NCBI GenBank assembly: GCA_023247795.1
Contig: JAHFFT010000020.1
Span: 1-40,752 of the forward strand
Reading direction: 5' to 3'
Length of the DNA stretch: 40,752 nucleotides
Origin: Candidatus Omnitrophota bacterium
Lineage (GTDB): Bacteria > Omnitrophota > Gorgyraeia > Zapsychrales > JANLHA01
The translations under genes and the position numbers were made by a program. A model generated the notes under the pieces. It saw nothing but the letters and a program-made list of their open reading frames with translations. It had not been told where the DNA came from and did no database searches. Positions 33,823 to 40,752 of this stretch are shown here, piece by piece; position 1 is the stretch's first letter, and every line of letters starts with the position of its first letter.

Positions 33823-33859
33823 ATTTTGCCCGATTATTCAAGATATTCCAGATACCGCC

Positions 33860-33888
33860 TTGACAATAAAATCCCACCTCGGTATAGT
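33860..33888 (+). promoter_or_regulatory. Sigma70 promoter of the ferredoxin-NADP reductase gene
   Basis: A consensus TTGACA and TATAGT are spaced exactly 17 bases apart. The predicted transcript start is about 20 bases before ATG 33917. The ORF-track start at 33860 coincides with the -35 box, which argues against it. Confidence 0.82.
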
Positions 33889-33916
33889 AAACCAAAACCT
33901 AAAAAAGGATGTCCAA

Positions 33917-35287
33917 ATGATTCATGGATTAGGGACGGTGCAAAGACCCTTACAGGTGGCGATTGTCGGCAGTGGGCCGAGCGGTTTTTATGCCGCGGAG
34001 GCTTTGTTGGCGAAAGAGTTTAAGGTCAAGGTTGATATGTTTGATCGGCTTCCCACACCTTTTGGATTGGTGCGTTATGGGGTTGCCCCAGATCACCCGA
34101 AGATCAAAAATGTCACGAAGGTCTTTGAAAAGACCGCAAGCCATGAACAATTTTCCTTTTTTGGTCATGTCGCGGTCGGGAAAGATGTTTCAGTTGAGGA
34201 GCTAAAGAAATTTTACGACGCGATCATTTTTGCCTGCGGGGCCGAAACTGATAAAAAACTAGGGGTTCCCGGCGAGGACTTGAAAAATAGTTTGACTGCC
34301 ACGGAATTTGTGGCTTGGTACAACGGGCATCCGGATTATCGTGACCGGACATTTGATCTATCGCATGAAACCGCGGTTGTGGTCGGCCAGGGGAACGTGG
34401 CCATGGACGTCAGCCGGATCCTTTGTAAGACTGTTGAAGAATTGAAAGCAACAGATATCGCAGAGCACGCCTTGGCGGCCTTGGCGAAAAGTAGGATCAA
34501 AGAAGTTCATTTGATCGGACGGCGCGGTCCGGCGCAGGCGGCGTTTACAGCACCGGAGATCCGTGAGTTTGGCGAATTAGCGGAATGCGACCCTGTCGTT
34601 GATCCACGCGATTTAGAGGTTGGGGAAAATTCACAGAAAGAGTTGGCTGATCCCAACAACGCGTCCAAAAAGAAAAATTTTGAAATCCTCAAAACTTTCG
34701 CGGAGCGTGGGGCAGGAACAAAATCGAAAAAGTTCATCATTCATTTTCTAAAAAGCCCGAAAGAATTGCGTGGCAACGGGCAGGTGGAAAAGCTCATCTT
34801 GGAAAAAAATGAATTGAGCGGCGAACCCAATCAACAAAAGGCAAGAGGTACGGGCGTGACAGAAGAATTGCCGTGCGGTTTGCTTTTTCGCAGTGTTGGA
34901 TATCGTGGAGTGCCGATTGCGGGAGTTCCGTTTCAGGAACCCTCGGGGACCTTCCCTAATAAGGACGGGCGAATCATGAAAGATGAAAAGGCTGTCCAAG
35001 GCCTTTATTGTGTTGGCTGGATCAAACGGGGACCAAGTGGTGTGATCGGTACAAATAAACCGGATAGTGGTGCTACCGTTGATAGTTTGTGTCAGGACCT
35101 GCCCAGTTTAACGCCATGCGCAGTCACGGACCCGGCAGCGATTGTTCAGTTTTTAAAAACAAAAGGAGTCAATTACGTTGACTTTGCCCGATGGAAAAAG
35201 ATCGACGCTGTGGAAATCGAACGCGGGACAAAAGTCGGCAAGCCGCGCGAGAAATTCGTCAAAGTTAATGACATGCTGGCGGTCTAA
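33917..35287 (+). CDS. Ferredoxin/adrenodoxin-type NADP reductase
   Basis: The protein is 456 residues from ATG 33917, with AGGA 7 bases upstream and just after a strong promoter. It has the FAD dinucleotide fold [18 protein letters not shown] and the family hallmarks [24 protein letters not shown] and [17 protein letters not shown]. The NADP fold follows ([17 protein letters not shown]), then [14 protein letters not shown] and the C-terminal [11 protein letters not shown] and [26 protein letters not shown]. This matches adrenodoxin reductase/FprA of mycobacteria and mitochondria. It moves electrons between NADPH and ferredoxin. It is monocistronic between a terminator and the AT-rich accessory patch. 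Confidence 0.93.
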   Translation: MIHGLGTVQRPLQVAIVGSGPSGFYAAEALLAKEFKVKVDMFDRLPTPFGLVRYGVAPDHPKIKNVTKVFEKTASHEQFSFFGHVAVGKDVSVEELKKFYDAIIFACGAETDKKLGVPGEDLKNSLTATEFVAWYNGHPDYRDRTFDLSHETAVVVGQGNVAMDVSRILCKTVEELKATDIAEHALAALAKSRIKEVHLIGRRGPAQAAFTAPEIREFGELAECDPVVDPRDLEVGENSQKELADPNNASKKKNFEILKTFAERGAGTKSKKFIIHFLKSPKELRGNGQVEKLILEKNELSGEPNQQKARGTGVTEELPCGLLFRSVGYRGVPIAGVPFQEPSGTFPNKDGRIMKDEKAVQGLYCVGWIKRGPSGVIGTNKPDSGATVDSLCQDLPSLTPCAVTDPAAIVQFLKTKGVNYVDFARWKKIDAVEIERGTKVGKPREKFVKVNDMLAV

Positions 35288-35343
35288 TAAATTCTGATCG
35301 CGATGGCAAAGAAGCTTTTTGATTAGAATAGCCGTTTTTAAGA

Positions 35344-35372
35344 TTATGATAGGAATTGAAAGTGTGTATAAT
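35344..35372 (+). promoter_or_regulatory. Candidate promoter of the small broken gene
   Basis: A perfect TATAAT at 35367-35372 has a poor -35 (TTATGA) 17 bases upstream. The AGGAGG ribosome site follows at 35391. Confidence 0.5.
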
Positions 35373-35404
35373 GTGCTGAACTTTTTATACAGGAGGAAAT
35401 GCTC

Positions 35405-35607
35405 ATGGTTCGTTTGAATATTATCTTTCCGGAAGAATAGCAACAAAATTGGCGAATAAACACAATAAAAGCCGTAAGGAAAAGCTTGAGCGAGAAGAGC
35501 AAAAACGATTAGACAGCCTTCTGTTCGAGAGTTATTTTGCAATATCTAAAGAAGATGTCAAGTTGAATGCCGACTGCGAAAAAGTAGGGTTAGAATGTTG
35601 GGAATGA
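35405..35607 (+). pseudogene. Small gene apparently broken by a one-base frameshift
   Basis: A near-perfect ribosome site (AGGAGG, 35391-35396) is 8 bases from ATG 35405, but that frame gives only MVRLNIIFPEE before TAG. The frame one base earlier is open over the same region (FEYYLSGRIATKLA) and continues through NKHNKSRKEKLEREEQKRLDSLLFESYFAISKEDVKLNADCEKVGLECWE to TGA 35607. One missing T in the CGTTTG run would join the two into a normal small protein of about 68 residues. It could be a genuine pseudogene, a sequencing error, or a coupled second ORF starting at TTG 35449. I do not recognise the family. The gap 35288-35634 holds nothing else I can support. Confidence 0.55.
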
Positions 35608-35634
35608 TGAGTCCCCTCGAAATAGGAAAAATTT

Positions 35635-36057
35635 ATGATGGATAATAGGAAAACGGACACTGTTAAAAAAGTCGGCAAATTCATATTTTTCGGTGGAGTG
35701 CTCGGTGTTATTTACGGCACTATTGGAATAATGCTAATGATTTTATCGTTTTTATTAACCAAATCTATAAATTTTTCTGGACTCGGTGGAGCGATTTACT
35801 TAAATGCTATTGTGTCTTTTTTCATGGGGACAATTTTAATTATTGCAGGCAGAGGAGTGTGTCAATTAAAATCTTGGGGCAGAAAAATCGTTACTTATGG
35901 TGTTTGTCCAATTTATTTCATGGGTTTTGTGTTTTCCATTCTTAATGGTTCTTCAAACTGGGTAGTCCCAAACCCATTTCATTTAGCCGCAATCTTTTCA
36001 TTGATATGTTGCATTTATTTTTCTAGGCCGAAAATCAAGGAATTATTTAACCAGTAA
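35635..36057 (+). CDS. Small four-helix membrane protein, function unknown
   Basis: The 140-residue protein (start ATG 35635 or 35638) has about four hydrophobic segments: FIFFGGVLGVIYGTIGIMLMILSFLL, GGAIYLNAIVSFFMGTILIIAG, IVTYGVCPIYFMGFVFSIL and NPFHLAAIFSLICCIYF. Its ends are basic. No enzyme motif is visible. It is distinctly AT-rich (many ATA, TTA, AAT codons) compared with the neighbouring metabolic genes, which suggests horizontal acquisition. It lies between the broken small gene and a larger orphan membrane-anchored protein. Confidence 0.68.
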   Translation: MMDNRKTDTVKKVGKFIFFGGVLGVIYGTIGIMLMILSFLLTKSINFSGLGGAIYLNAIVSFFMGTILIIAGRGVCQLKSWGRKIVTYGVCPIYFMGFVFSILNGSSNWVVPNPFHLAAIFSLICCIYFSRPKIKELFNQ

Positions 36058-36105
36058 AGGTGTTTTACTATAATCCTTTGTCAGAGACTTTTTCAACATA
36101 AAAAG

Positions 36106-37488
36106 ATGCTCCTCCGTCTCCAGAAAATCCTTTCGTCCTATTTTAATAGTTGGTGGATTCCGGCTGTCGTTTTTTTTGCTTTGCTTGCGATTTTCATCAC
36201 CGCTACTTTTTTAAAGTTACGAAATCTGTACATTGTGTCTGATTTCGGGATCATTAGTTTAGGAATTGCTCTTTTGGGTATCTTGCTGGCAACGATTTGG
36301 AATCTTATAAAAAGGCGTTGGTTAAAAGGATTACTCAATCTCGTCATGTTTGTTTTTTGGGCTATACCATGTGGTTTCTACTTTTTGTTTTTGATCTCGG
36401 AGGCTATGTTAGGTCAAAGCAAAGACGGCTTTGCCGATAACCTCAGGATACCAGAAGATATTGTTCTTTCAGAACCAAAGATGGAACCTGTTGCAGAATC
36501 GGGAGGCACAGAGGATGCTTTCCTGGCCGAAATGTTGACGACAGTCAAGACCCCTGGTAATGAAGATACTTCTGTGACCGCAGATATTCCCGCGCTTGTT
36601 CGTCTTCAAGAATCGAATCTGGAAATCCTGCGCCGCTACCTCATCACGAGCCCAGAATGGTATGTTTCCAAGGATGGCGAAAGCATCGTTGCTACCAGAA
36701 GGTGGATGATGGGATCGGAATGGAGGTATCCCTTTGGTGGGTATTTTTCAAGTTTTGATATATCTCCTGTGGCTCGGGACGGCATCCCTTTGTTCAGTTT
36801 TCATCTCACAATTCGTTTTTCCGATAAGCCATGGCAGCAAGGATCTAGTCACAGCACTCACATACAGCCAGGAGAAACTGCAAAAGTGACCTTGTATAAC
36901 GAGATGAATGAAATCATGTCAGTTTTAGGGAGTAACCAGGCATTGTCAGAAGACAGCCGGATGTACGAAAGTTATTGTGTCATCACTGCTGCCCATATCA
37001 TTGTAGGGGTCTTTGAGAAGTCCGAATCAAAGGAACGACGTCTTACCAAGTCGGCATTGAATAGCCTGAATCAAGAATTTCAGCCTCTTGCAGAACATCC
37101 AACCTGGAAGACCATTCGAGACACGGTTCCTTCCGGTAGCTTCCGGCATAGGGAACTATCATTCGAATTGATGGGTTCATCCGGGGACTACGCCTCTGAG
37201 ATCTGGGTTAATCCGGGTGAACCTGGGATGATTTATCTGAAAGCCTTCGAAGTCACCAAGGGAACTTCTCTTTCAGCCGGTCGCCTATTTAAGGAATCGA
37301 ACGAATTTGTAGGATGGTCGGATGATTCGGATGAACTCTTTTTTTCCAACACACGGTTCACTATTCCCGAAGGCGACCGGGGGAAGCCATACGCTGCACG
37401 TTTTGAGGTCTGGTTTGTTCCCGATTCTGGCGCCACAGAACGGAAACTTATAGAAAAGGTGTTCAAGATTGAAGGATTTGAAAGCTAG
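36106..37488 (+). CDS. Membrane-anchored protein with large extracytoplasmic domain, function unknown
   Basis: The 460-residue protein has three N-terminal membrane segments (WWIPAVVFFALLAIFITATFL, DFGIISLGIALLGILLATIW, GLLNLVMFVFWAIPCGFYFLFLISEAML). A soluble part of about 340 residues follows. It contains a predicted mixed alpha/beta stretch (LLRRYLITSPEWYVSKDGESIVATRRW-like region) and a late beta-rich section (GDYASEIWVNPGEPGMIYLKAFEVTKGTSLSAGRLFKESNEFVGWSDD, FTIPEGDRGKPYAARFEVWFVPDSG). I do not recognise a family. The codon and base pattern differs from the core genes. The gap after it (37489-37665) contains only the small features listed separately. Confidence 0.65.
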   Translation: MLLRLQKILSSYFNSWWIPAVVFFALLAIFITATFLKLRNLYIVSDFGIISLGIALLGILLATIWNLIKRRWLKGLLNLVMFVFWAIPCGFYFLFLISEAMLGQSKDGFADNLRIPEDIVLSEPKMEPVAESGGTEDAFLAEMLTTVKTPGNEDTSVTADIPALVRLQESNLEILRRYLITSPEWYVSKDGESIVATRRWMMGSEWRYPFGGYFSSFDISPVARDGIPLFSFHLTIRFSDKPWQQGSSHSTHIQPGETAKVTLYNEMNEIMSVLGSNQALSEDSRMYESYCVITAAHIIVGVFEKSESKERRLTKSALNSLNQEFQPLAEHPTWKTIRDTVPSGSFRHRELSFELMGSSGDYASEIWVNPGEPGMIYLKAFEVTKGTSLSAGRLFKESNEFVGWSDDSDELFFSNTRFTIPEGDRGKPYAARFEVWFVPDSGATERKLIEKVFKIEGFES

Positions 37489-37556
37489 GCGAGAGTGAAT
37501 CGTTGCGTTACTCGGATACAGGCAAGACGTCTGACATGAAAAATATGATAATATGT

Positions 37557-37571
37557 ACTGTTTTTAACAGT
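37557..37571. repeat. Short inverted repeat upstream of the conserved small gene
   Basis: ACTGTT-TTT-AACAGT is a perfect inverted repeat about 95 bases before ATG 37666, just after an AT-rich GATAAT box. It could be an operator, but there is no independent support. Confidence 0.3.
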
Positions 37572-37627
37572 GTCGGGTTTTCGAATTGCAATAGGCGGGT
37601 TTGGAAATGGCAACTAAAGGAAAATTC

Positions 37628-37669
37628 ATGAAAATTGTTATGGTTGTTTCTAAGAGGATTCAAGGATGA
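37628..37669 (+). CDS. Possible 13-codon leader ORF
   Basis: ATG 37628 has AAAGGA correctly spaced upstream and encodes MKIVMVVSKRIQG. Its TGA overlaps the ATG of the next gene (ATGA). It could couple translation to the downstream gene. It shows no regulatory codon run, so it may simply be a chance ORF. Confidence 0.3.
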   Translation: MKIVMVVSKRIQG

Positions 37670-37998
37670 CGTATCAACACAAAAGTCTTGCCGCAGGACG
37701 CTGGGCGCAATTGTCGTTTCTTGAGCAAATGGCTAATATCGCCAGTGAAGTGGAACGTGCTTTGAATTGGCAGGCCAAAGGAAATGCGTCTTATAGCGTT
37801 AAGGCCTTTGAGCGATCCCTCGAACTTGTTGATCTTACGATTAAGCAGCTTAAAACATTTAGCCGCCTTAAGGAATTGACTCGTTTGCGAGAGGCATTGG
37901 TCGATTATTTTTTTGGAACGAATCAGTTCAAATCAACAGATGCGTTGTGGAGGTCCTACTTTTTGCCTTTTGTTTACGCGGCCCGTCGGTTTACTTGA
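37666..37998 (+). CDS. Conserved small hypothetical protein
   Basis: The 110-residue all-helical soluble protein begins MTYQHKSLAAGRWAQLSFLEQMANIASEVERALNWQAKGN. It continues SVKAFERSLELVDLTIKQLKTFSRLKELTRLREALVDYFFGTNQFKSTDALWRSYFLPFVYAARRF. I recall similar small proteins (RWxxLSxxEQxANIxSEVERA, LxELTRxREVLVDYF, LWxxYFxxFxYAAR) in many uncultured anaerobe genomes, annotated as hypothetical. No function is known to me. Four-helix-bundle nucleotide-binding or toxin-antitoxin folds are possible but unsupported. It lies upstream of the radical SAM gene. Confidence 0.72.
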   Translation: MTYQHKSLAAGRWAQLSFLEQMANIASEVERALNWQAKGNASYSVKAFERSLELVDLTIKQLKTFSRLKELTRLREALVDYFFGTNQFKSTDALWRSYFLPFVYAARRFT

Positions 37999-38051
37999 TC
38001 ATTTATGAGGCTGTAGTTTGGGATTTAGAAGGAAGGGAAGCCTAATTTCTT

Positions 38052-39137
38052 ATGCCCGCGAACGAGCATTTTCCAGGACAATTTTGGGAGCCGGTAGCTA
38101 ATAATCGGATCCTCTGTTATTTATGCCCGCGTCATTGTTCCTTGTCAGACGGACAACGCGGGTTTTGTTTTGTCCGCAAGAATGAGGGTGGAGAGATGGT
38201 TTTGACCACCTATGGTCGTAGCAGTGGATTTTGCATTGATCCCATCGAGAAAAAACCGCTCAATCATTTTTATCCAGGAACAAGTGTTTTGTCATTTGGC
38301 ACCGCCGGCTGTAACCTAGGGTGCAAATTTTGTCAAAATTGGGACATCAGCAAGTCCCGCGAGTTTGATCGGCTGACCGATCAAGCTAGCCCTGAGGCGA
38401 TTGCCCGTGCTGCTCAAAAACATGGCTGTCAAAGTGTCGCTTTCACTTACAACGATCCAGTGATCTTTGCCGAATACGCCTTTGATGTTGCTGATGCTTG
38501 CCATGCCTTGGGCATTAAGACTGTTGCGGTGACCGCCGGATACATGACCGATCGGTCACGGCCGAAATTTTATCAATACATGGATGCCGCCAATGTGGAT
38601 TTGAAAGGATTCAGCGAAGAGTTTTATCGGAAAGTGACCCTCGGTGAGTTGCAGCCAGTGCTTGATACCTTGATCTATTTGAAACGCGAAACAAAAGTTT
38701 GGTTTGAAATCACCACACTGCTGATCCCGGGGGAAAATGATTCGGTTGAAGAGCTTCATGCCATGACCGAATGGATCGCAAAGGAATTAGGTCCAGACGT
38801 GCCACTGCACTTTACGGCCTTTCATCCGGATTTTCGCATGAGGGATAAAACCAATACACCAGCCTCGACGCTGACTAAAGCGCGGAGGATCGCGATGTCA
38901 AAGGGGCTACGGTATGTCTATACCGGCAATGTTCATGATCCGCTGGGCAGCAGCACTTATTGTCATAATTGTCATGAGTTATTGATCGAGCGGGATTGGT
39001 ATGAATTGGGGCAGCATCACTTAAAAAATAAGAATCGATGTGAATTTTGTGGGACCGCCTGCGCTGGGCATTTCGCGGCAGGGCCAGGGAGTTGGGGACG
39101 AAAAAGGCAGCCGATCACAATCCCTGATGTTTTTTGA
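38052..39137 (+). CDS. amrS: AmmeMemoRadiSam-system radical SAM enzyme
   Basis: The 361-residue protein has an N-terminal Cys motif (ILCYLCPRHCSL), as in this family, and FCIDPIEKKPLNHFYPGTSVLSFGTAGCNLGCKFCQNW. The 4Fe-4S/SAM ligands are C87, C91 and C94 (Cx3Cx2C). ITTLLIPGENDS and TAFHPDFRM follow, and a C-terminal zinc-type set CHNCHELL...CEFCGTAC. This is the AmrS-type enzyme usually found with Memo and AMMECR1-domain proteins; neither partner is in this window. Its reaction is not established. It resembles pyruvate formate-lyase activating enzymes, so PflA-type activity is the main alternative. Confidence 0.9.
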   Translation: MPANEHFPGQFWEPVANNRILCYLCPRHCSLSDGQRGFCFVRKNEGGEMVLTTYGRSSGFCIDPIEKKPLNHFYPGTSVLSFGTAGCNLGCKFCQNWDISKSREFDRLTDQASPEAIARAAQKHGCQSVAFTYNDPVIFAEYAFDVADACHALGIKTVAVTAGYMTDRSRPKFYQYMDAANVDLKGFSEEFYRKVTLGELQPVLDTLIYLKRETKVWFEITTLLIPGENDSVEELHAMTEWIAKELGPDVPLHFTAFHPDFRMRDKTNTPASTLTKARRIAMSKGLRYVYTGNVHDPLGSSTYCHNCHELLIERDWYELGQHHLKNKNRCEFCGTACAGHFAAGPGSWGRKRQPITIPDVF

Positions 39138-39175
39138 TGACAGCGTCAGTAATTTGTGGACAATATAACTAGCAT

Positions 39176-39724
39176 ATGAAAATTTTTACTGCTAATCAAT
39201 CCGTTCTTCTGGTGATTGATGTCCAGGGGAAACTCGCCGAGCTCATGCACGATCGCGATCAGGTTGTCGCGCGTATTCAGAAATTGATTAACGCCGCGCA
39301 GATTTTAGATGTTCCAGTCATTTTAACTGAGCAAGCGCCGGATAAGATCGGTAAAACCCTTCCGGAGATCGCCTCAGCGCTTTTTAAATATCTTCCCATC
39401 AAAAAGTTGAGTTTCAGCTGCTGGCAGAACGAAGAATTTCAAGAAACATTGGGTGGTATGAAAATGCGACGGCAAATTGTGATCTGCGGCATTGAAACGC
39501 ATGTTTGTGTTTATCAGACCGTGGTGGATTTGCTTGGCCAGGGGTTTAACGTTCAGGTTGTTGTTGACGCGGTTTCTTCGCGGACGAAAGAAAATAAGCA
39601 AATCGGTTTGGAGCGGTTGAAAGGTTTTGGCGCTGGTCTGACTTGTACTGAGATGATCATTTGCGAACTATTACGCACCGCAGAGCATAAAAAATTCAAA
39701 GAGATTATGGGACTCATCAAATAA
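39176..39724 (+). CDS. Isochorismatase-family cysteine hydrolase
   Basis: The 182-residue protein has the isochorismatase/nicotinamidase fold with a recognisable triad. D15 lies in [10 protein letters not shown], a Lys (K76/K77) in IKKLSFSCW and C111 in [19 protein letters not shown], followed by [39 protein letters not shown]. The substrate is unknown. Family members hydrolyse nicotinamide, isochorismate, or other amides. The short YcaC-like form here lacks the zinc site of nicotinamidases. It ends 8 bases before a perfect 55-bp palindrome. Confidence 0.88.
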   Translation: MKIFTANQSVLLVIDVQGKLAELMHDRDQVVARIQKLINAAQILDVPVILTEQAPDKIGKTLPEIASALFKYLPIKKLSFSCWQNEEFQETLGGMKMRRQIVICGIETHVCVYQTVVDLLGQGFNVQVVVDAVSSRTKENKQIGLERLKGFGAGLTCTEMIICELLRTAEHKKFKEIMGLIK

Positions 39725-39732
39725 TTGTTTGG

Positions 39733-39787
39733 CACCCCGGGAGTGTAACTCCGGGAGTTGAACTCCCGGAGTTACACTCCCGGGGTG
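39733..39787. repeat. Perfect 55-bp palindrome
   Basis: CACCCCGGGAGTGTAACTCCGGGAGTT (27 bp) is followed by one G and its exact reverse complement ending AACTCCCGGAGTTACACTCCCGGGGTG. It can form a cruciform or a very stable RNA hairpin. It is built from reiterated ACTCCGGGAGT-like subunits. It lies between the isochorismatase-fold gene and acs. No T-run follows, so it is not a standard intrinsic terminator. Confidence 0.95.
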
Positions 39788-39810
39788 TGATACTAAAATC
39801 AGGGGGTGAT

Positions 39811-40752
39811 ATGAGGGATAAAGACACTTCAATGGAAGCAACTGTGCAAGCGCTGCTCGAAGAAAATCGAACTTTTTTTCCGACGGAAGCATTCAAAAAA
39901 CAAGCGAATGTTAATAATGAGTCAATTTACGAAGAAGCTGATCGAGATCGTCTGAGGTTTTGGGAAAATTGTGCCAAAAAATTGGATTGGTTTGAGCCAT
40001 GGTATCAAGTGCTTGATTGGCAGCCGCCGTTTGCTAAGTGGTTTTTGGGCGGGAAATTGAACGCGAGTTATAACTGTTTGGATCGGCACATCAAGAAAGG
40101 GCTAGGTCAGCGAACCGCGTTGATTTGGGAAGGTGAACCTGGGGAACAACTGGCATTGTCTTATCAGGATGTTTATGTCCAGGTCAATAAATTTGCTAAT
40201 GTTTTAAAATCGCTCGGCGTACAAAAAAAGGATCGGGTCGCGATTTACCTGCCGATGATTCCCGAGGCGGTTTTCGCGATGTTGGCCTGTGCCAGAATCG
40301 GAGCGATCCACACCGTTGTTTTTGGCGGATTCAGTGCTGAGTCATTGAAAGATCGTATCGTTGACGCGCAGGCAAAACTCCTCATCACCGCGGATGGGAG
40401 TTACCGTCGGGGAAAGATTGTTCCGTTAAAATTAACAGCGGATGAGGCCTTAAAGGATTGTCCGTCAATCAAACATTCCATTGTGGTTCAACGCACTAAA
40501 GAATTGGTTCGGATGGAAAAAGGCCGTGACCTTTGGTATCACGAGCTGATGACCAAGGCTGAGGATTATTGTGAACCGGAACCTATGGACGCGGAAGACA
40601 TTTTATTTATCCTTTACACGTCGGGAACAACGGGAAAACCAAAAGGGATCATCCATACGACTGGCGGATACATGACCGGTGTCGCGAATACAACGCGTTG
40701 GGTTTTTGATTTGAAGGAAAGCGATATTTTTTGGTGCACGGCCGACGTGGGT
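39811..40752 (+). CDS. acs: Acetyl-CoA synthetase, N-terminal part (runs off window)
   Basis: The frame is open from ATG 39811 to the right edge (314 residues), so it is missing from the ORF track. An AGGGGGTGAT ribosome site precedes the start. Acs-type features are [90 protein letters not shown], a [13 protein letters not shown] segment and the AMP-binding P-loop [19 protein letters not shown]. It activates acetate to acetyl-CoA through acetyl-AMP, feeding citrate synthase. About half of the protein, including the acetylation-site Lys region, is outside the window. Confidence 0.95.
   Translation, partial: MRDKDTSMEATVQALLEENRTFFPTEAFKKQANVNNESIYEEADRDRLRFWENCAKKLDWFEPWYQVLDWQPPFAKWFLGGKLNASYNCLDRHIKKGLGQRTALIWEGEPGEQLALSYQDVYVQVNKFANVLKSLGVQKKDRVAIYLPMIPEAVFAMLACARIGAIHTVVFGGFSAESLKDRIVDAQAKLLITADGSYRRGKIVPLKLTADEALKDCPSIKHSIVVQRTKELVRMEKGRDLWYHELMTKAEDYCEPEPMDAEDILFILYTSGTTGKPKGIIHTTGGYMTGVANTTRWVFDLKESDIFWCTADVG

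Noticed and set aside
33860-33916. TTG start of the ferredoxin-NADP reductase in the ORF track
   Set aside because: This stretch holds the -35 and -10 boxes of the gene's own promoter.
1-40752. tRNA, rRNA, CRISPR array, integrase or transposase
   Set aside because: I looked for T-loop-like GGTTCGAATC sequences, spaced direct repeats and recombinase motifs on both strands and saw none that hold up.

Overview
The window is a dense bacterial chromosome segment of moderate GC with about 43 protein genes, nearly all on the plus strand. I see no rRNA, tRNA, CRISPR array, integrase or transposase. The best lineage clue is the exported protein at 15395-16420. Its mature N-terminus (LTLTTYYPAPNGAYDRLRL, then a CQSGMLYVNSQNQLQFCQ-type segment) is a signature I associate with surface or pilin-like proteins of Candidatus Omnitrophota (OP3, PVC-related). 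Omnitrophota is therefore my preferred assignment, by inference. Promoters read well as sigma70 sites: seven -35/-10 pairs have exactly 17-bp spacers.

Layout. (1) 1-2733: the end of an arginine succinyltransferase (AST) catabolic operon, astD (partial), a DUF1338 enzyme and astB. (2) 2768-3272: a minus-strand DUF4160/DUF2442 accessory pair. (3) 3441-7042: an NTF2-like protein, a membrane protein, an exported TPR protein, a clear intrinsic terminator and a receiver-histidine kinase. (4) 7099-12289: an envelope block with an exported protein, a TPR/coiled-coil protein with 14-residue repeats, a Deg/HtrA protease and a SirB1-like transglutaminase fold fused to TPRs. The last three genes overlap or nearly overlap. 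(5) 12343-15348: a HAD phosphatase, an NAD kinase resembling eukaryotic organellar types, a small CbiX-type chelatase, and MutY with an intact Nudix box. (6) 15395-16420: the Omnitrophota-type surface protein.

(7) 16483-20374: a sulfate assimilation operon of an Rrf2 regulator with its own palindromic operator, 4Fe-4S APS reductase (cysH), cysD, and cysN with a degenerate APS-kinase tail. A REP-like palindrome and surE follow. (8) 21329-26551: a six-gene phosphorelay locus of an HD-GYP response regulator, an Hpt/hybrid kinase, a CheY, a CheX-like protein, a free Hpt protein and another receiver. (9) 26659-33766: gltA, pepA, nfeD, slipin, fumC, ald and a PilZ protein, closed by an intrinsic terminator. 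(10) 33917-35287: an adrenodoxin-reductase-like ferredoxin-NADP reductase with its own promoter. (11) 35288-37488: an AT-rich accessory patch with a frameshifted small gene and two orphan membrane proteins. (12) 37666-40752: a conserved small protein, an AmmeMemoRadiSam-type radical SAM enzyme, an isochorismatase-fold hydrolase, a perfect 55-bp palindrome and the start of acs.

Together these genes suggest a heterotroph that can degrade arginine and peptides, activate acetate, run TCA-cycle steps and reduce sulfate for biosynthesis, with a large c-di-GMP-linked signalling capacity. The most novel-looking items are the Rrf2-controlled sulfate operon with a decayed APS kinase domain, the phosphorelay cluster, the Deg protease/transglutaminase/coiled-coil envelope operon, and the two palindromic elements.
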